DNA of 64,000 bases from Posidonia oceanica (Eukaryota; Streptophyta; Magnoliopsida; Alismatales; Posidoniaceae), in NCBI GenBank assembly GCA_037176725.1, contig JAZBRS010000057.1, positions 87,999,501 through 88,063,500 of the forward strand, read 5' to 3'. The notes below the pieces were generated by a model. The model did no database searches, was not told where the DNA came from, and saw only the letters and a list, made by a program, of their open reading frames with translations. How positions within the stretch are numbered: the stretch's first letter is position 1; each line of letters starts with the position of its first letter. This document shows, piece by piece, positions 55,295 to 64,000 of the stretch. The position numbers and the translations under genes are program-made.

Positions 55295-57802
55295 ATGATG
55301 CTGAACCAAACCTTTGAAGCTGAACCTAAGGAGGAACCTATCATGAAGATGTTCCATCCAACCACTGGAAAAGAAATGGATCCCGACTCGATCCAATATC
55401 AAGCCGTGTGTCGCTTCCTTTACAGCAACACCAACCAACCTGGCCCAACAGGCACATCAAATCAACAAGATCTCCATCATGGTCAATACCTCTCTGGTGA
55501 AGGACTACGAAGGCCCGTTGCAAACCACATCCCTGAAGGTCTATACCAGGGACATCTTGGAAGTGCACAACCGGACACCGAACACCAAGGGCAGAGAAAC
55601 GACCCCAATGGAATATTCCAAACAAGGGGCCATCCTTGGTTCTTTGAGCAATCACAGCAGCAGCCACATGGCCAGTATAAAGGACGAGTCAACCCATTGT
55701 TCTCCAGTCAACCAGAACGGTTCCCTCAGGCTATAAATTCAAATGCTCAAGCAACTTAGATAGGTAGCACCGACTTGGCAGAAATTAGGAAGATGCTTAG
55801 CGCATTAGGAGTTCACACTCAAACTCCACCTTCCTTCGATATGGGCAAGTTCCCTTCCTTTCGGCTACCTCCGGGCTTCAAATATCCTAAGATGCCTCGA
55901 TTTGATGGAACTACAAATCCTCAAAGCCACATTATGAGATTCCAAATGGAGGCTGTGCCTTACTGCCATAACCTAGGGCTCCTTATCCACATGTTCTTCT
56001 ATTTCCTTGAAGGAGAGCCCATGGAGTGCTTCATGTCACTGAGCAAGGAAGAATTAAGCAGCTTCAAGCAAATTCAAGAAAACTTCTTGCTCAAGTACCA
56101 GTATAAGGTGGAGCCCAAGCCAACCTTCCTTGACTTGGCAAAAGAAATGATGGAACCTAGCGAAGACTGGTTCACTTATGCCAATCGATGGAGAGATATG
56201 GCTGCAAGATCAGGCCTAGAAATCCTAGAAAGACAAATGGTCCAAAAGCTAATAGCAAACACCACAGGACCAATGAAGAAAGGACTTGCCAATGCCTACT
56301 GCCCATCCATTTCAGCATTATATGAGGTGGCAGCATCTGTCTAGGAGAATATCCATGAATTTGAAGAGCCACAACTGATTGAAGATGATATTGAAGATGA
56401 CATCGATCAAACCATGGTTAATCAAATTCAAGGAGTGTGCAACAACTATTATGGCGATGAAATGCAACAATGGAGGCAACCACAACCCATTCCATGTTTA
56501 TGGCAAGCTCCAGCCCAGCCAGTACTGCACCACGTGCCACGACCAGCACTGCACCAAGTGCCACAGCTAGCGCTGCACCAAGAGCCAGTAACTGCACAGG
56601 TGCTAAGAGTACAGCAAGCTCAACCAACATGGAGGCATCAACCTTTGACATGCTCAAGCAAGCCAATAAAATATACGGAGGAGGTAAAGACACCACTCTT
56701 GCAAGGTAGTCGAAATATGTGGGGCATTTTCAAGAAAGACAAGCCATTGCCAATGCCCGACCCTGAGCCAGAGCCAATGCCAGAGCCAGCACCCGAGCTA
56801 GAGCAAGAATCATTGCCAATGCCCGATCCTAAGCCAGAGCCAATGCTAGAGCCAACACCCGAGCTAGAGCAAGAATCATTGCGAATGCCCGATCCTGAGC
56901 CAGAGCCAATGCCAAAGCCAGCACCCGAGCTAAAGCAAGAATCATTGCCAATGCTCGATCCTAAGCCAGAGCAAATGCCCGAGCCAGCACCCGAGCTAGA
57001 GCAAGAATCATTGCCAATGCCCAATCCTGAGCCAGAGCCAATGCCAGAGCCAGCACTCAAGCTAGAGCAAGAATCATTGCCAATGCCCGATCCTGAGCCA
57101 GAGCCAATGCCAGAGCCAGCACCCGAGCTAGAGCAAGAACCATTGCCAATGCCCGATCCTGAGCCTGAGCCAATGCCAGAGCCAACACCTAAGCTAGAGC
57201 AAGAACCATTGCCAATGCCTGACACTGAGCCAGAGCCAATGCCAGAGCCAGCACCCAAGCTAGAACAAGAACCATTGCCAATGCCTGACCCTGAGCCAGA
57301 GCCAATGCTAGAGCCAGCACCCGAGCTAGAGCAAGAGCCATTGCTAATGCCCGACCCTGAGCCAGAGCCAATGCCAGAGCCAGCACTCGTACTAGAGCCC
57401 GTGCCCATGCCAAAGCTAGTACCCGCGCCAGAGCCAATGCGAGAGATCATGTCAGTGCCACCAAAGGCATCCAACCTTGATGTTGTGATGACAGAGTTAG
57501 GGGCAGAGAATGAGCTTACTATGCTTTCCTACATCAAGGAACTGCTACTTCATCCACCTAGGCCTCTTGACATATCAGTTTGTGGAAAGTGTATCCCTGC
57601 CATGAAATGGTGCTCATGTAAGCACATACTAAAGAAGCAGATTCCATGCATCAACAGGGTCAACTTTGCTCGCAAGCCAAAAATCAAAAGGATGCCCCAA
57701 CTAATGTGGCTTGCGACGCAAGGGGTAGAGCACCATGCTCATCCATCAGGCTGCCCTCCTCTCTCAGGACGAGGCACGGATTTCGTGTTTGACACTGGTT
57801 AG
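55295..57802 (+). pseudogene. gag: El6 gag with Pro/Glu-rich repeat extension, two in-frame TAG stops
   Basis: One frame runs throughout but is stopped by TAG at 55757 and TAG at 56342. The first part (55295-55759) is Gln/Pro-rich. The middle (55775-56344) is a retrotransposon gag capsid domain: FKYPKMPRFDGTTNP, FYFLEGEPMECF, FKQIQENFLLKYQ, FTYANRWRDMA. The last part (56414-57802) has about ten 22-residue repeats of the type [22 protein letters not shown], then a Cys-containing tail ([13 protein letters not shown]) of unknown meaning. There is no protease active site. Whether any product is made is doubtful. Confidence 0.85.
56745..57435 (+). repeat. 66 bp coding minisatellite in El6 gag
   Basis: About ten tandem units encode 22 residues each ([20 protein letters not shown] core). 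The unit length is a multiple of three, so the frame stays open on several strands and frames, which explains the Gly/Ser- and Ala/Leu-rich antisense frames here. Confidence 0.92.
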
Positions 57803-57949
57803 GGAGCCGGAAGAGAGAGGCCTCTACTGATGGAGGCTACACTAGGGACATCCCCCTAGTTATTGTGAATAAACTTCATCTTTATTTTCCTGTTTTTCTT
57901 TTATCTTGTTCAAGCATGAAAAATACATAAATAAAACACATCCCTTCAC

Positions 57950-58140
57950 GTAATAAAAGTGTAATTTAATGAGAAGGAATTTCCTTCCACGCAAGCATGG
58001 GAAGCTGAGACCAAATTGGGAAGGACCATACTTGGTGGTTGAGGCATATCTAGGCAATGCCTATTTGTTTGGCCAAATAGGATGGCACTAGGCTTGAATA
58101 TCCCTGGAATGCGCTGCACCTCAAACGGTACTATCCTTGA
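57950..58140 (+). pseudogene. pol: El6 remnant of integrase C-terminus
   Basis: It encodes RKHGKLRPNWEGPYLVVEAY and, after a frameshift and stops, WNALHLKRYYP followed by TGA. This is the K-LRPNWEGP...HLKRYY signature found at the very end of plant gypsy integrases. Everything between Gag and this point (protease, RT, RNase H, integrase core) is gone, so El6 arose by an internal deletion of more than 3 kb from a full element. Confidence 0.85.
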
Positions 58141-59515
58141 CATGCACACAGAGCCACTAGATTGCCCGTGCTTGAGAACCTACTGTTACCAAAGCCTAAG
58201 AGTCATACCTTAGCCTCACCTCACAAACACCTTGTGGGAGAAGGAGGGAAAATGGTCCAACACTGAGATAGAGGCAAATCACAAGAAGCCCCCTCCCAGT
58301 TCATGAACAACAAGTCCGCACACATCCCTTGAGTCAGACACATTACCCTAGTACAAAATGGGTAGGCGTCTAAGGCTAAAACTTAGAAACGCAGAAAAGA
58401 GGGGAGTGTACCAAATAGAAGAGTGTCTTGGTCTGTCAAGGAACAAGTATCCATTGGCCGAGCACTCAAATGGGGAGAGACTACTTGCCAAAATACCCAG
58501 AAAAATAAAAGAGAAAGAAAAGAAGGCAGCAAAGAAGCTGTCCATGTGCAAGAAAAGAAAGAGAATGGAAAAGAAGGCAGCAAAGAAGCTGTCCAAGAGT
58601 CAAAACTGAAATGCTAGGGAAATACTAAGTGCAGTAGGAATCAACCTTGAATTAGGAGGGGTATAGGCTTCAAATCTTTAGCCAAAATCTTAGGATAGGA
58701 CATTGACCTTCCTTCCACCCACATCCTGCACTGTATACTAAGAAGCAAGGGGCAGAAGCCTAGGTCTAGAGACTGTTAGGCGCCAAAGCAAGCCTGAAGC
58801 ATCCATAGCTCCAAGATGCACAAGGGATTCAATTATCAAGGTTTCCCGACCATGAGGTCTCCTATTTCCCAACTCCTTGGAAGATTCTTCTTCTCCTAGA
58901 AAATCCAAAAAATGATAAAACCAAAAATCCAAAAATTATAAAACCAAAAATCCAAAAAAATTATAAAACCAAAAATCCAAAAAAATGAGAAAACCAAAAA
59001 TCCAAAAAATGAGAAAACCAAAAATCCAAAAAATGAGAAAAACAAAAAATCCAAAAAAATAGCAAAAGATCAAAATTCCAAAAATAGTGAGTAGGGTAAA
59101 ATCTACCCAACCAACATCACCTCAAAAAACTGATAACAAGTAGGCCGATGATGCAAAAATCTAGGAAATTTTATGACTTCGCGTCGTACTTGACCCCTCC
59201 TATTCAGGACGATCATTTGGTATTCGCCTGCGAGCCAAGGTTGGGATCTCGAGAAGAGACAGCCCCTCGTCTGGCATGCCATCTTTAGACAACAAAGATG
59301 AGGCCAAAGCTTGTTATCCAAAAACCTAATTTTCGTTTGTTTATTTCATGTTAATTATTTCTTTATGCTTACTTTGGACTAGGGGCAATAATAACCCTAG
59401 ATGGAATAACAAGTTTGCCAAGATTGTGCAGAAAAATCTTTCCAACGTTGGATGCAGAAACCACAGTGGATAACGTTATCCGCGCCATATCAGGCGTATA
59501 ACGTTTTAAAGCAAA
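58141..59515 (+). other. El6 3' non-coding region with A-rich repeats
   Basis: No gene recognised. A 40-odd bp segment (AAGAAGGCAGCAAAGAAGCT) is duplicated at about 58520 and 58572. From 58900 to 59090 an AAAACCAAAAATCCAAAAA unit repeats about eight times. A double-hairpin module is at 59440-59503. Confidence 0.6.
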
Positions 59516-59756
59516 ATGCAACCCGGAGCATAACCAGGTCACCAAAGCAAAGAACCCCGGAGCATAACCGGGTCACCAAAGCAAAGCAACCCGGAGCATA
59601 ACTGGGTCACCAAAGCAAAGAACCCGGAGCATAACTGGGTCACCAAAGCAAAGAACCCTGGAGCATAACCGAGTCACCAAAGCAAAGCAACCCGGAGCAT
59701 AACCGGGTCACCAAAGCAAAGCAACCCGAAGCACAACTGGGTAAACAAAGCAAAGC
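59516..59756 (+). repeat. 34 bp hairpin repeat in El6
   Basis: About seven units of ACCCGGAGCATAACCGGGTC plus ACCAAAGCAAAGCA. The arms ACCCGG and CCGGGT can pair around AGCATAA; variants such as CTGGGT keep a G-U pair. Confidence 0.88.
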
Positions 59757-60145
59757 CAATGGTATTAGTGGACCCATCGTTCACTAACACTCGGGTCAGA
59801 AGACGATGGTCTTTGTCGAGAATGTAGGCGACATTCGATGAAAGGACACTTGATTCTAGCGAATAAAGCCAACGGTACAAGCGGACCCATCGTTCACTAA
59901 CTCCCAGGTCACAAGACGACGGTCTCTATCGAGAATGTAAGCAACATTCAATGAAAGGACACCTGATTGTGACAAATAGAGCCAACGTAGCTAGCAAAGA
60001 AGAGGTCAACCCCCTTTGCCCAACACTTGGGAACATCATGGACCTCTCGCTCACCAACCCGCGTATCATAAGACGACGGTCCCCGTAGAGAGTGTAGGCT
60101 ACACTTGATGAAAGGGCACCTGATTATGACAAATTGCATTCACGC
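59757..60145 (+). repeat. Three long direct repeats in El6
   Basis: Three diverged copies of about 115-150 bp share GACCCATCGTTCACTAAC, AAGACGA-GGTC, GAGAATGTA-GC-ACATT and GATGAAAGGACACTTGATT words (starts near 59757, 59868 and 59980). Confidence 0.75.
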
Positions 60146-60354
60146 ATGTGTCAGTCTGCCTTAGGTGGTGAAAAAAATTCTTGAGCCAACCTGGTATACA
60201 AATTGAAGCCGGCAGTGATGGAGGAACCTCATTATCTAGGGTCATGCATTGCATATCATGATCATCTCCTTTGCATTCCTGCCAGCACGCATCCATGCAA
60301 AACGCATTGCACTGCATTCGCGTTGAGTGGTCGTCGGAAACATTAGCTATCCAT

Positions 60355-60602
60355 CTTTTAAGTTTGACCCCTACGGGCAACCCTCGTGGCAAGTCTTTTA
60401 GTTTGACCCCCGCGGGCAATCCCCATGGCTAGTCTTTTAGTTTGACCCCCACGGGCAATCCCCATGGCAAGTCTTTTAGTTTGACCCCTGCGGGCAATTC
60501 CCGTGGCAAGTCTTTTAGTTTGACCCCCGCGGGCAATCCCCGTGGCAAGTCTTTTAGTTTGACCCCCTTGGGCAATCCCCTTGGCCGTGTTTCTTTAGCC
60601 GA
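60355..60602 (+). repeat. 39 bp repeat in El6
   Basis: Six to seven units of TTTAGTTTGACCCCCGCGGG plus CAATCCCCGTGGCAAGTCT, just upstream of the PPT region. Confidence 0.9.
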
Positions 60603-60678
60603 CCCTCTTTGTGTCTCGTCCAAGTCTGGTGGCAGCAGGCATTGGATTTCTTTTAGGATCCCTGGGTAGTGCCACACG

Positions 60679-60739
60679 GGGGTATCGTGTCACCTTATAG
60701 CTAGATTCGTGCCATAGCCACCTACAAGGAGGGGCAATC
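60679..60739 (+). promoter_or_regulatory. El6 PPT and pairing arm
   Basis: The PPT AAGGAGGGGCAATC (60726-60739) precedes the LTR. GGGGTATC (60679-60686) is the exact reverse complement of GATACCCC in the LTR start (60744-60751). Compared with El2 (GGGGTGTC/GACACCCC) both arms carry the matching change. Confidence 0.85.
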
Positions 60740-62076
60740 TGTAGATACCCCGTTCTGGCACTCTGCTTGCATTTTTAGGTACCACTGTACTAAATCATGC
60801 ACCACTCATCATTAGAAGCAATTTACTCAGCTTAAGTACTCTCCAAAAGCTCAATTGCCAGTTTGGGACGTTATATACGTGAATCCCTGCGTTTAACGTA
60901 TCCAGTTCAATCTCCTTCCATGTTAGCCCAACTTTTCTTTTGGACCCAAACCAATTATTCAAAGTCGAATGGGTCAATGTTCCTTATCCATAGAGCCATA
61001 ATTACCTCTTTATTTGATTGAGACATGTCCCCATGATTGAGAGGCTAAATTTGGCAAGTTTGCAACCTGGGTGTATTATATGCTGGAAATCCAGCGTATA
61101 ACGTTAGACTCTGAGAATCCAGCGTATAACACCTCTGAATTGTGTTCCACAACTTTCTTTATTTGGCCAAATACAAAATCCATGTTTTTGCCTTCTTTAG
61201 ACTCTGTTGACCAGTCAATGCAATTAACACCAGTTTAATGACACTTAATCAAGTTTTAATTAGGGAATATTCCTTTATCCTGGCAGTTATGCCTCGGAGG
61301 TCATTATACGCTGGGATTCTAGCGTATAACGTTATACGCTGGATTTCTAACATAGAATACTTCTGAAACAGGAAATTTTGCTGACTTGGCCTTTGTATTC
61401 ATATTTGTTCCTCCCCTGCTTCTATAAAAGCAGGGGTACCCCCACAGGGTCAGGGGACGGATTTTTAGAGAGAAGAACACAATTTTAGAGGGAAATTTAT
61501 GAGAGAGAAGTTGTGGAAATCAAGTGAGTTGAGAAAGAGTTTTGAGAGAGCTTGAGTCCTCTTCCATCTTCAACCACGCCAATGGCGTATTGCATTCTGT
61601 TGCATACCATCCATATCAAAAGGGGGTTTTCTTTTTAATAGTTTGCATATCATATTTCCTTTCACATATTGTTGTAGCTAGTCATATTCATACATAGTTG
61701 CAACCGAGGGGCTAAAACCCCTCGGGTAAGTCTTTTCCTCTTTTCTTATTTCATGTCACTTTTTTATTTGCTTTGAATCGTATACTACACTTTATTAATC
61801 CGCATCTTTAAATCTGTTTTACAAGGAAGAAGAAGAAGAAACTCACCAAGCACGGGCACCCTTGGACAACGCTAGCGTTGTCATAAGGTAGCCGAATCCG
61901 CAACTCATATCACATCTCCCAAGGCGTCTCGAGGGCCGGCGAAAGCGAACTGAGAGTGGCGATCACACCAATTCCATCACCTATGGAGTGACGGAGTTGG
62001 ATACAAAAAGGGGACCCCGAGAAAGAGCAAATAGAACCAAAACAAGCCTCTTCTCCTCCAAAACCCCATATCCACA
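60740..62076 (+). repeat. El6 3' LTR, 1337 bp
   Basis: Starts TGTAGATACCCCGTTCTGG, ends CCCATATCCACA. Compared with the 5' LTR it has one hairpin fewer near 61110 and one more near 61326-61355, and a shorter GAA tract. The TATA box TATAAAAG lies at 61423-61430 between perfect arms CCCCTGCTT and AAGCAGGGG. Confidence 0.93.
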
Positions 62077-62081
62077 GATAT
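62077..62081 (+). repeat. Target-site duplication of El6, right copy
   Basis: GATAT directly after the LTR end, identical to 52447-52451. After it the chromovirus leader continues with GAGTCGTCTGCACC. Confidence 0.9.
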
Positions 62082-63940
62082 GAGTCGTCTGCACCTGAGT
62101 TATTTTATGGCTTTGTGTGAAATTGTGGTCGATTGCAGGATGCCGCTGTGCAGAAGTGGTAAGGGGAAGGCTCCTTCATCAAGCTCAAAGGCCTGGGAGG
62201 AGAGCAGATGGTGTGTAATGCAAGAGGAGCTTAGAAGCATGATGCACGGAATCATGCAATCCTTCGGAAAGGGCTGCTCCGATGGGTCCAATGGCGATCC
62301 ATGGCTGAGCCAACTGAGTCATCTGTGTGCTCTGACTTTCAATGGTCGGGATAGACCCAAGGAGTGCGAGGCCTGACTGCTGCGGATAGAGAAGATTCTA
62401 GAAAGTATGGAGTGCTCAGAAGAGAGATGGGTACGATTGGCCTCCTTTCTGCTTAAGGGCGACACTGATCAGTGGTGGAGGGCCACACAGTGTTTGAAGT
62501 TTCCCAACGCTGATCTCCTGATGATCTCTTGGCAGGACTTCCGAGATGCTTTTTATGAGAAATACTTTCCCGACTATAAAAGAGACAGACTAGACCGGGA
62601 ATTCAGAGAATTGCAACAGGGGAACTTGTCTGTGGCTGAGTACGAGGCTACTTTCTCTCGCCTAGAGTGATTCACCCAAACCTTCGATTTAGAGGAGCAT
62701 AGAGCCAAGAGATTTATGTAAGGCTTGCAGCCGAGACTGAGAATGAAGGTCATGGGTTACCGATGTCAGACTTTGTTGGATGCGGTGGACTTAGCATTCC
62801 GCTTTGAGAAAGAATACAAGCAGTACAAGGAGAGCCAGCCAAAGGGAAAGGGCAAGATGTTCACCCCATGATCATCTATTTCTAGGGTGCCAAGCTCTGA
62901 CAGTTCCAGGAGCTCAAGAAAGAAAAGGAAGGAGAGCTCCAACACATTTACTCATGGAAGGCGTAGTTTCACTAGAAAGAGTAGTGCTAAAATTAGTCAG
63001 ACCGGGTCCAGTAATGGTTCGCAAGGGGAGAGAACTTGTTTTCTCTACTGTAAGAGAAGACACATAGTGGCACTTTGCCCTCATCGACAGTAGGTCGTAG
63101 TATGTTATAACTACGGAAAGTAGGGACATGTGTAGAAGGACTGCCCGAATCCACCCAAGAAAGTCGGAGATGCACCGCACCAACCCACCAAAGGACATGT
63201 GTTCACAATATCCACTCCAGATGTCGGATCCTTAGGGGATGTTGTGGAGGGTAAGGAACAACAATGAGTTGTATTTTGTAACCCTCCACTTTTGTTATAA
63301 CTATGTGTAACCTGTGTTTGCACTTAATGATAATTGTTGTTTGTGGTTGTGGTCTACGCTATCTCTAGGTTCTTTTCTGGTAGCAGACCGAATGGCTAGA
63401 GTGTTGTTTGACTCAGGGAGTTCATTATCTTTTATCTCTGAGTCTTTTGCAGCGGAGATTGGGTACAAGCCAGCGAGGTTGGCTTTTCACCTCAATGTGG
63501 TGACACCATTGGGGGAGCACAGCCTAGCATGGAGATATTTGCAATCAGTTGGCATCAGGCTAGGTGATAAAAGTTTCAAGGCCAGTCTAATAATAATGGA
63601 CATGCAGGAGTATGATATCATACTAGGCATGGATTGGCTGACACAGCATTCAGCAATGATTGACTGTACTAAGAAGAGGGTGCAGCTAGAATGCCTAGGG
63701 CAAGGTTTCTGCTCTATTTAGGGAGTGAGACCGAGGGAGCCTAAGCAGGTGAACTCCACGATAAAGGCCTACCGCTCCCTAGCAAAGGGTAGTGTGGGGT
63801 ATTTGGCTAGTATTGTTGTATCCTCCTCATCGACTTCAGGGGTACAAGAAATTCTAGTCGTCTGTGAGTACCCTGATGTTTTTCCAGAGGAGTTACCTGG
63901 AGCACCGCCACATAAAGAGGTGGAATTCTTGATTGATTTG
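62082..63940 (+). pseudogene. gag-pro: El5 chromovirus gag-protease, decayed, cut by an LTR insertion
   Basis: One plus-strand frame with several stops (TGA 62374, TGA 62668, TAA near 62717, TGA near 62869, three TAG between about 63089 and 63135, TAG 63719). Gag capsid: LLKGDTDQWWRA, WQDFRDAFYEKYFP, REFRELQQGNLSVAEYEA. Two CCHC-like knuckles (near 63035-63075 and 63100-63140, partly mutated). Protease: RVLFDSGSSLSFIS with the DSG triad at about 63410, then ILGMDWLTQHSAMIDC. The start of the RT linker (CEYPDVFPEELPGAPPHKEVEFLIDL) is cut at 63940. These motifs and the iMet primer site fit a Tekay/Del-type chromovirus. A 118 bp segment between gag and protease looks like an intron. Confidence 0.85.
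63251..63368 (+). other. Candidate intron between gag and protease of El5
   Basis: GTAAGG...TCTCTAG, 118 bp, T-rich, containing stops in the Gag frame. Its removal joins ...GDVVEG to SFLVADRMARVLFDSG in frame, giving the usual chromovirus spacing between Gag tail and protease. 118 leaves remainder 1 on division by 3, and the reading frame does change by one across it. Confidence 0.55.
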
Positions 63941-64000
63941 TGTAGACACCCCATTTTAGCCAAGGGGTCACAGCTGGCTGGGGACACACTGGGAGCACTC
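63941..64000 (+). repeat. Start of a further LTR inserted in El5 pol
   Basis: TGTAGACACCCCATTTTAGCC, the family LTR start, interrupts the chromovirus frame just before its RT domain. Only 60 bp are visible; the rest lies outside the window. Confidence 0.75.

Larger units (their letters stand above)
52452..62076 (+). mobile_element. El6: complete 9.6 kb non-autonomous LTR element nested in El5
   Basis: Bounded by LTRs 52452-53803 and 60740-62076 and by GATAT duplications. Inside are a leader, a gag frame with two TAG stops and a long Pro/Glu repeat, a remnant of the integrase C-terminus (57950-58140), several tandem repeats, and a PPT (60726-60739). Protease, RT, RNase H and the integrase core are absent. 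The PPT and LTR start (TGTAGATACCCC) resemble the El1 family, and the Gag resembles Tat types, so it is probably a deletion derivative of a Tat-related element. The LTRs are highly similar but differ in hairpin and GAA-repeat copy number. Confidence 0.92.

Noticed and set aside
56638..57474. Minus-strand Gly/Ser repeat protein frame of 278 codons
   Set aside because: It is the antisense of the Pro/Glu repeat of El6 gag; the 66 bp unit keeps the opposite strand open.

Overview
This window is plant nuclear repeat DNA. No host gene, tRNA, rRNA or bacterial-type operon was recognised. Essentially every stretch longer than a few hundred bases can be assigned to long-terminal-repeat (LTR) retrotransposons of the Ty3/gypsy superfamily. 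The plant assignment rests on the element types: a Tat/Ogre-like polyprotein with two RNase H domains, a tRNA-Arg-type primer binding site, a chromovirus with a tRNA-iMet-type site, and a gene resembling the plant-only DUF7745/plant mobile domain families. The density of nested insertions is typical of pericentromeric or intergenic heterochromatin. The genus cannot be told from the sequence. All family calls are from reading the sequence, not from searches.

Layout. El1 (1-17372, minus strand) is a nearly intact autonomous Tat-like element: pol (1113-5486), gag-pro (5502-9854), leader, primer site and a 6.3 kb 5' LTR (11063-17372) that carries a home-grown satellite. Its 3' LTR lies outside the window. 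El2 (17373-23287, plus) has no pol. It carries an intact 400-residue DUF7745-like gene followed by several kilobases of minisatellites, a polypurine tract (PPT) and a 5.8 kb LTR (23288-29088). El3 (29089-32612, plus) follows that LTR directly, with a decayed copy of the same gene, its own hairpin arrays and a different LTR start (32613-35006). El4 (35007-48816, minus) has near-identical LTRs of about 3.2-3.5 kb, a decayed gag and hairpin arrays in place of pol. A minus-strand LTR fragment (48817-51453) abuts an old chromovirus, El5 (51454-52451 and 62077-63940, plus). El5 is split by El6 (52452-62076, plus), a complete 9.6 kb non-autonomous element with a GATAT target-site duplication. A further LTR begins at 63941.

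How they fit together. El1 encodes the full enzyme set. El2, El3, El4 and El6 lack reverse transcriptase but keep the cis signals (LTR ends, PPT, and a primer site where preserved), so they look like passengers of El1-like elements. What is unusual is the amount of inverted-repeat structure in the passengers. A stem pairs the LTR start with a site about 60-70 bases upstream, placing the PPT in the loop. Double-hairpin modules of about 60 bp recur in the LTRs with a different stem word in each LTR family. Internal minisatellites have stems that change on both sides while the loops stay constant. These covarying structures are the best candidates here for something not previously described.
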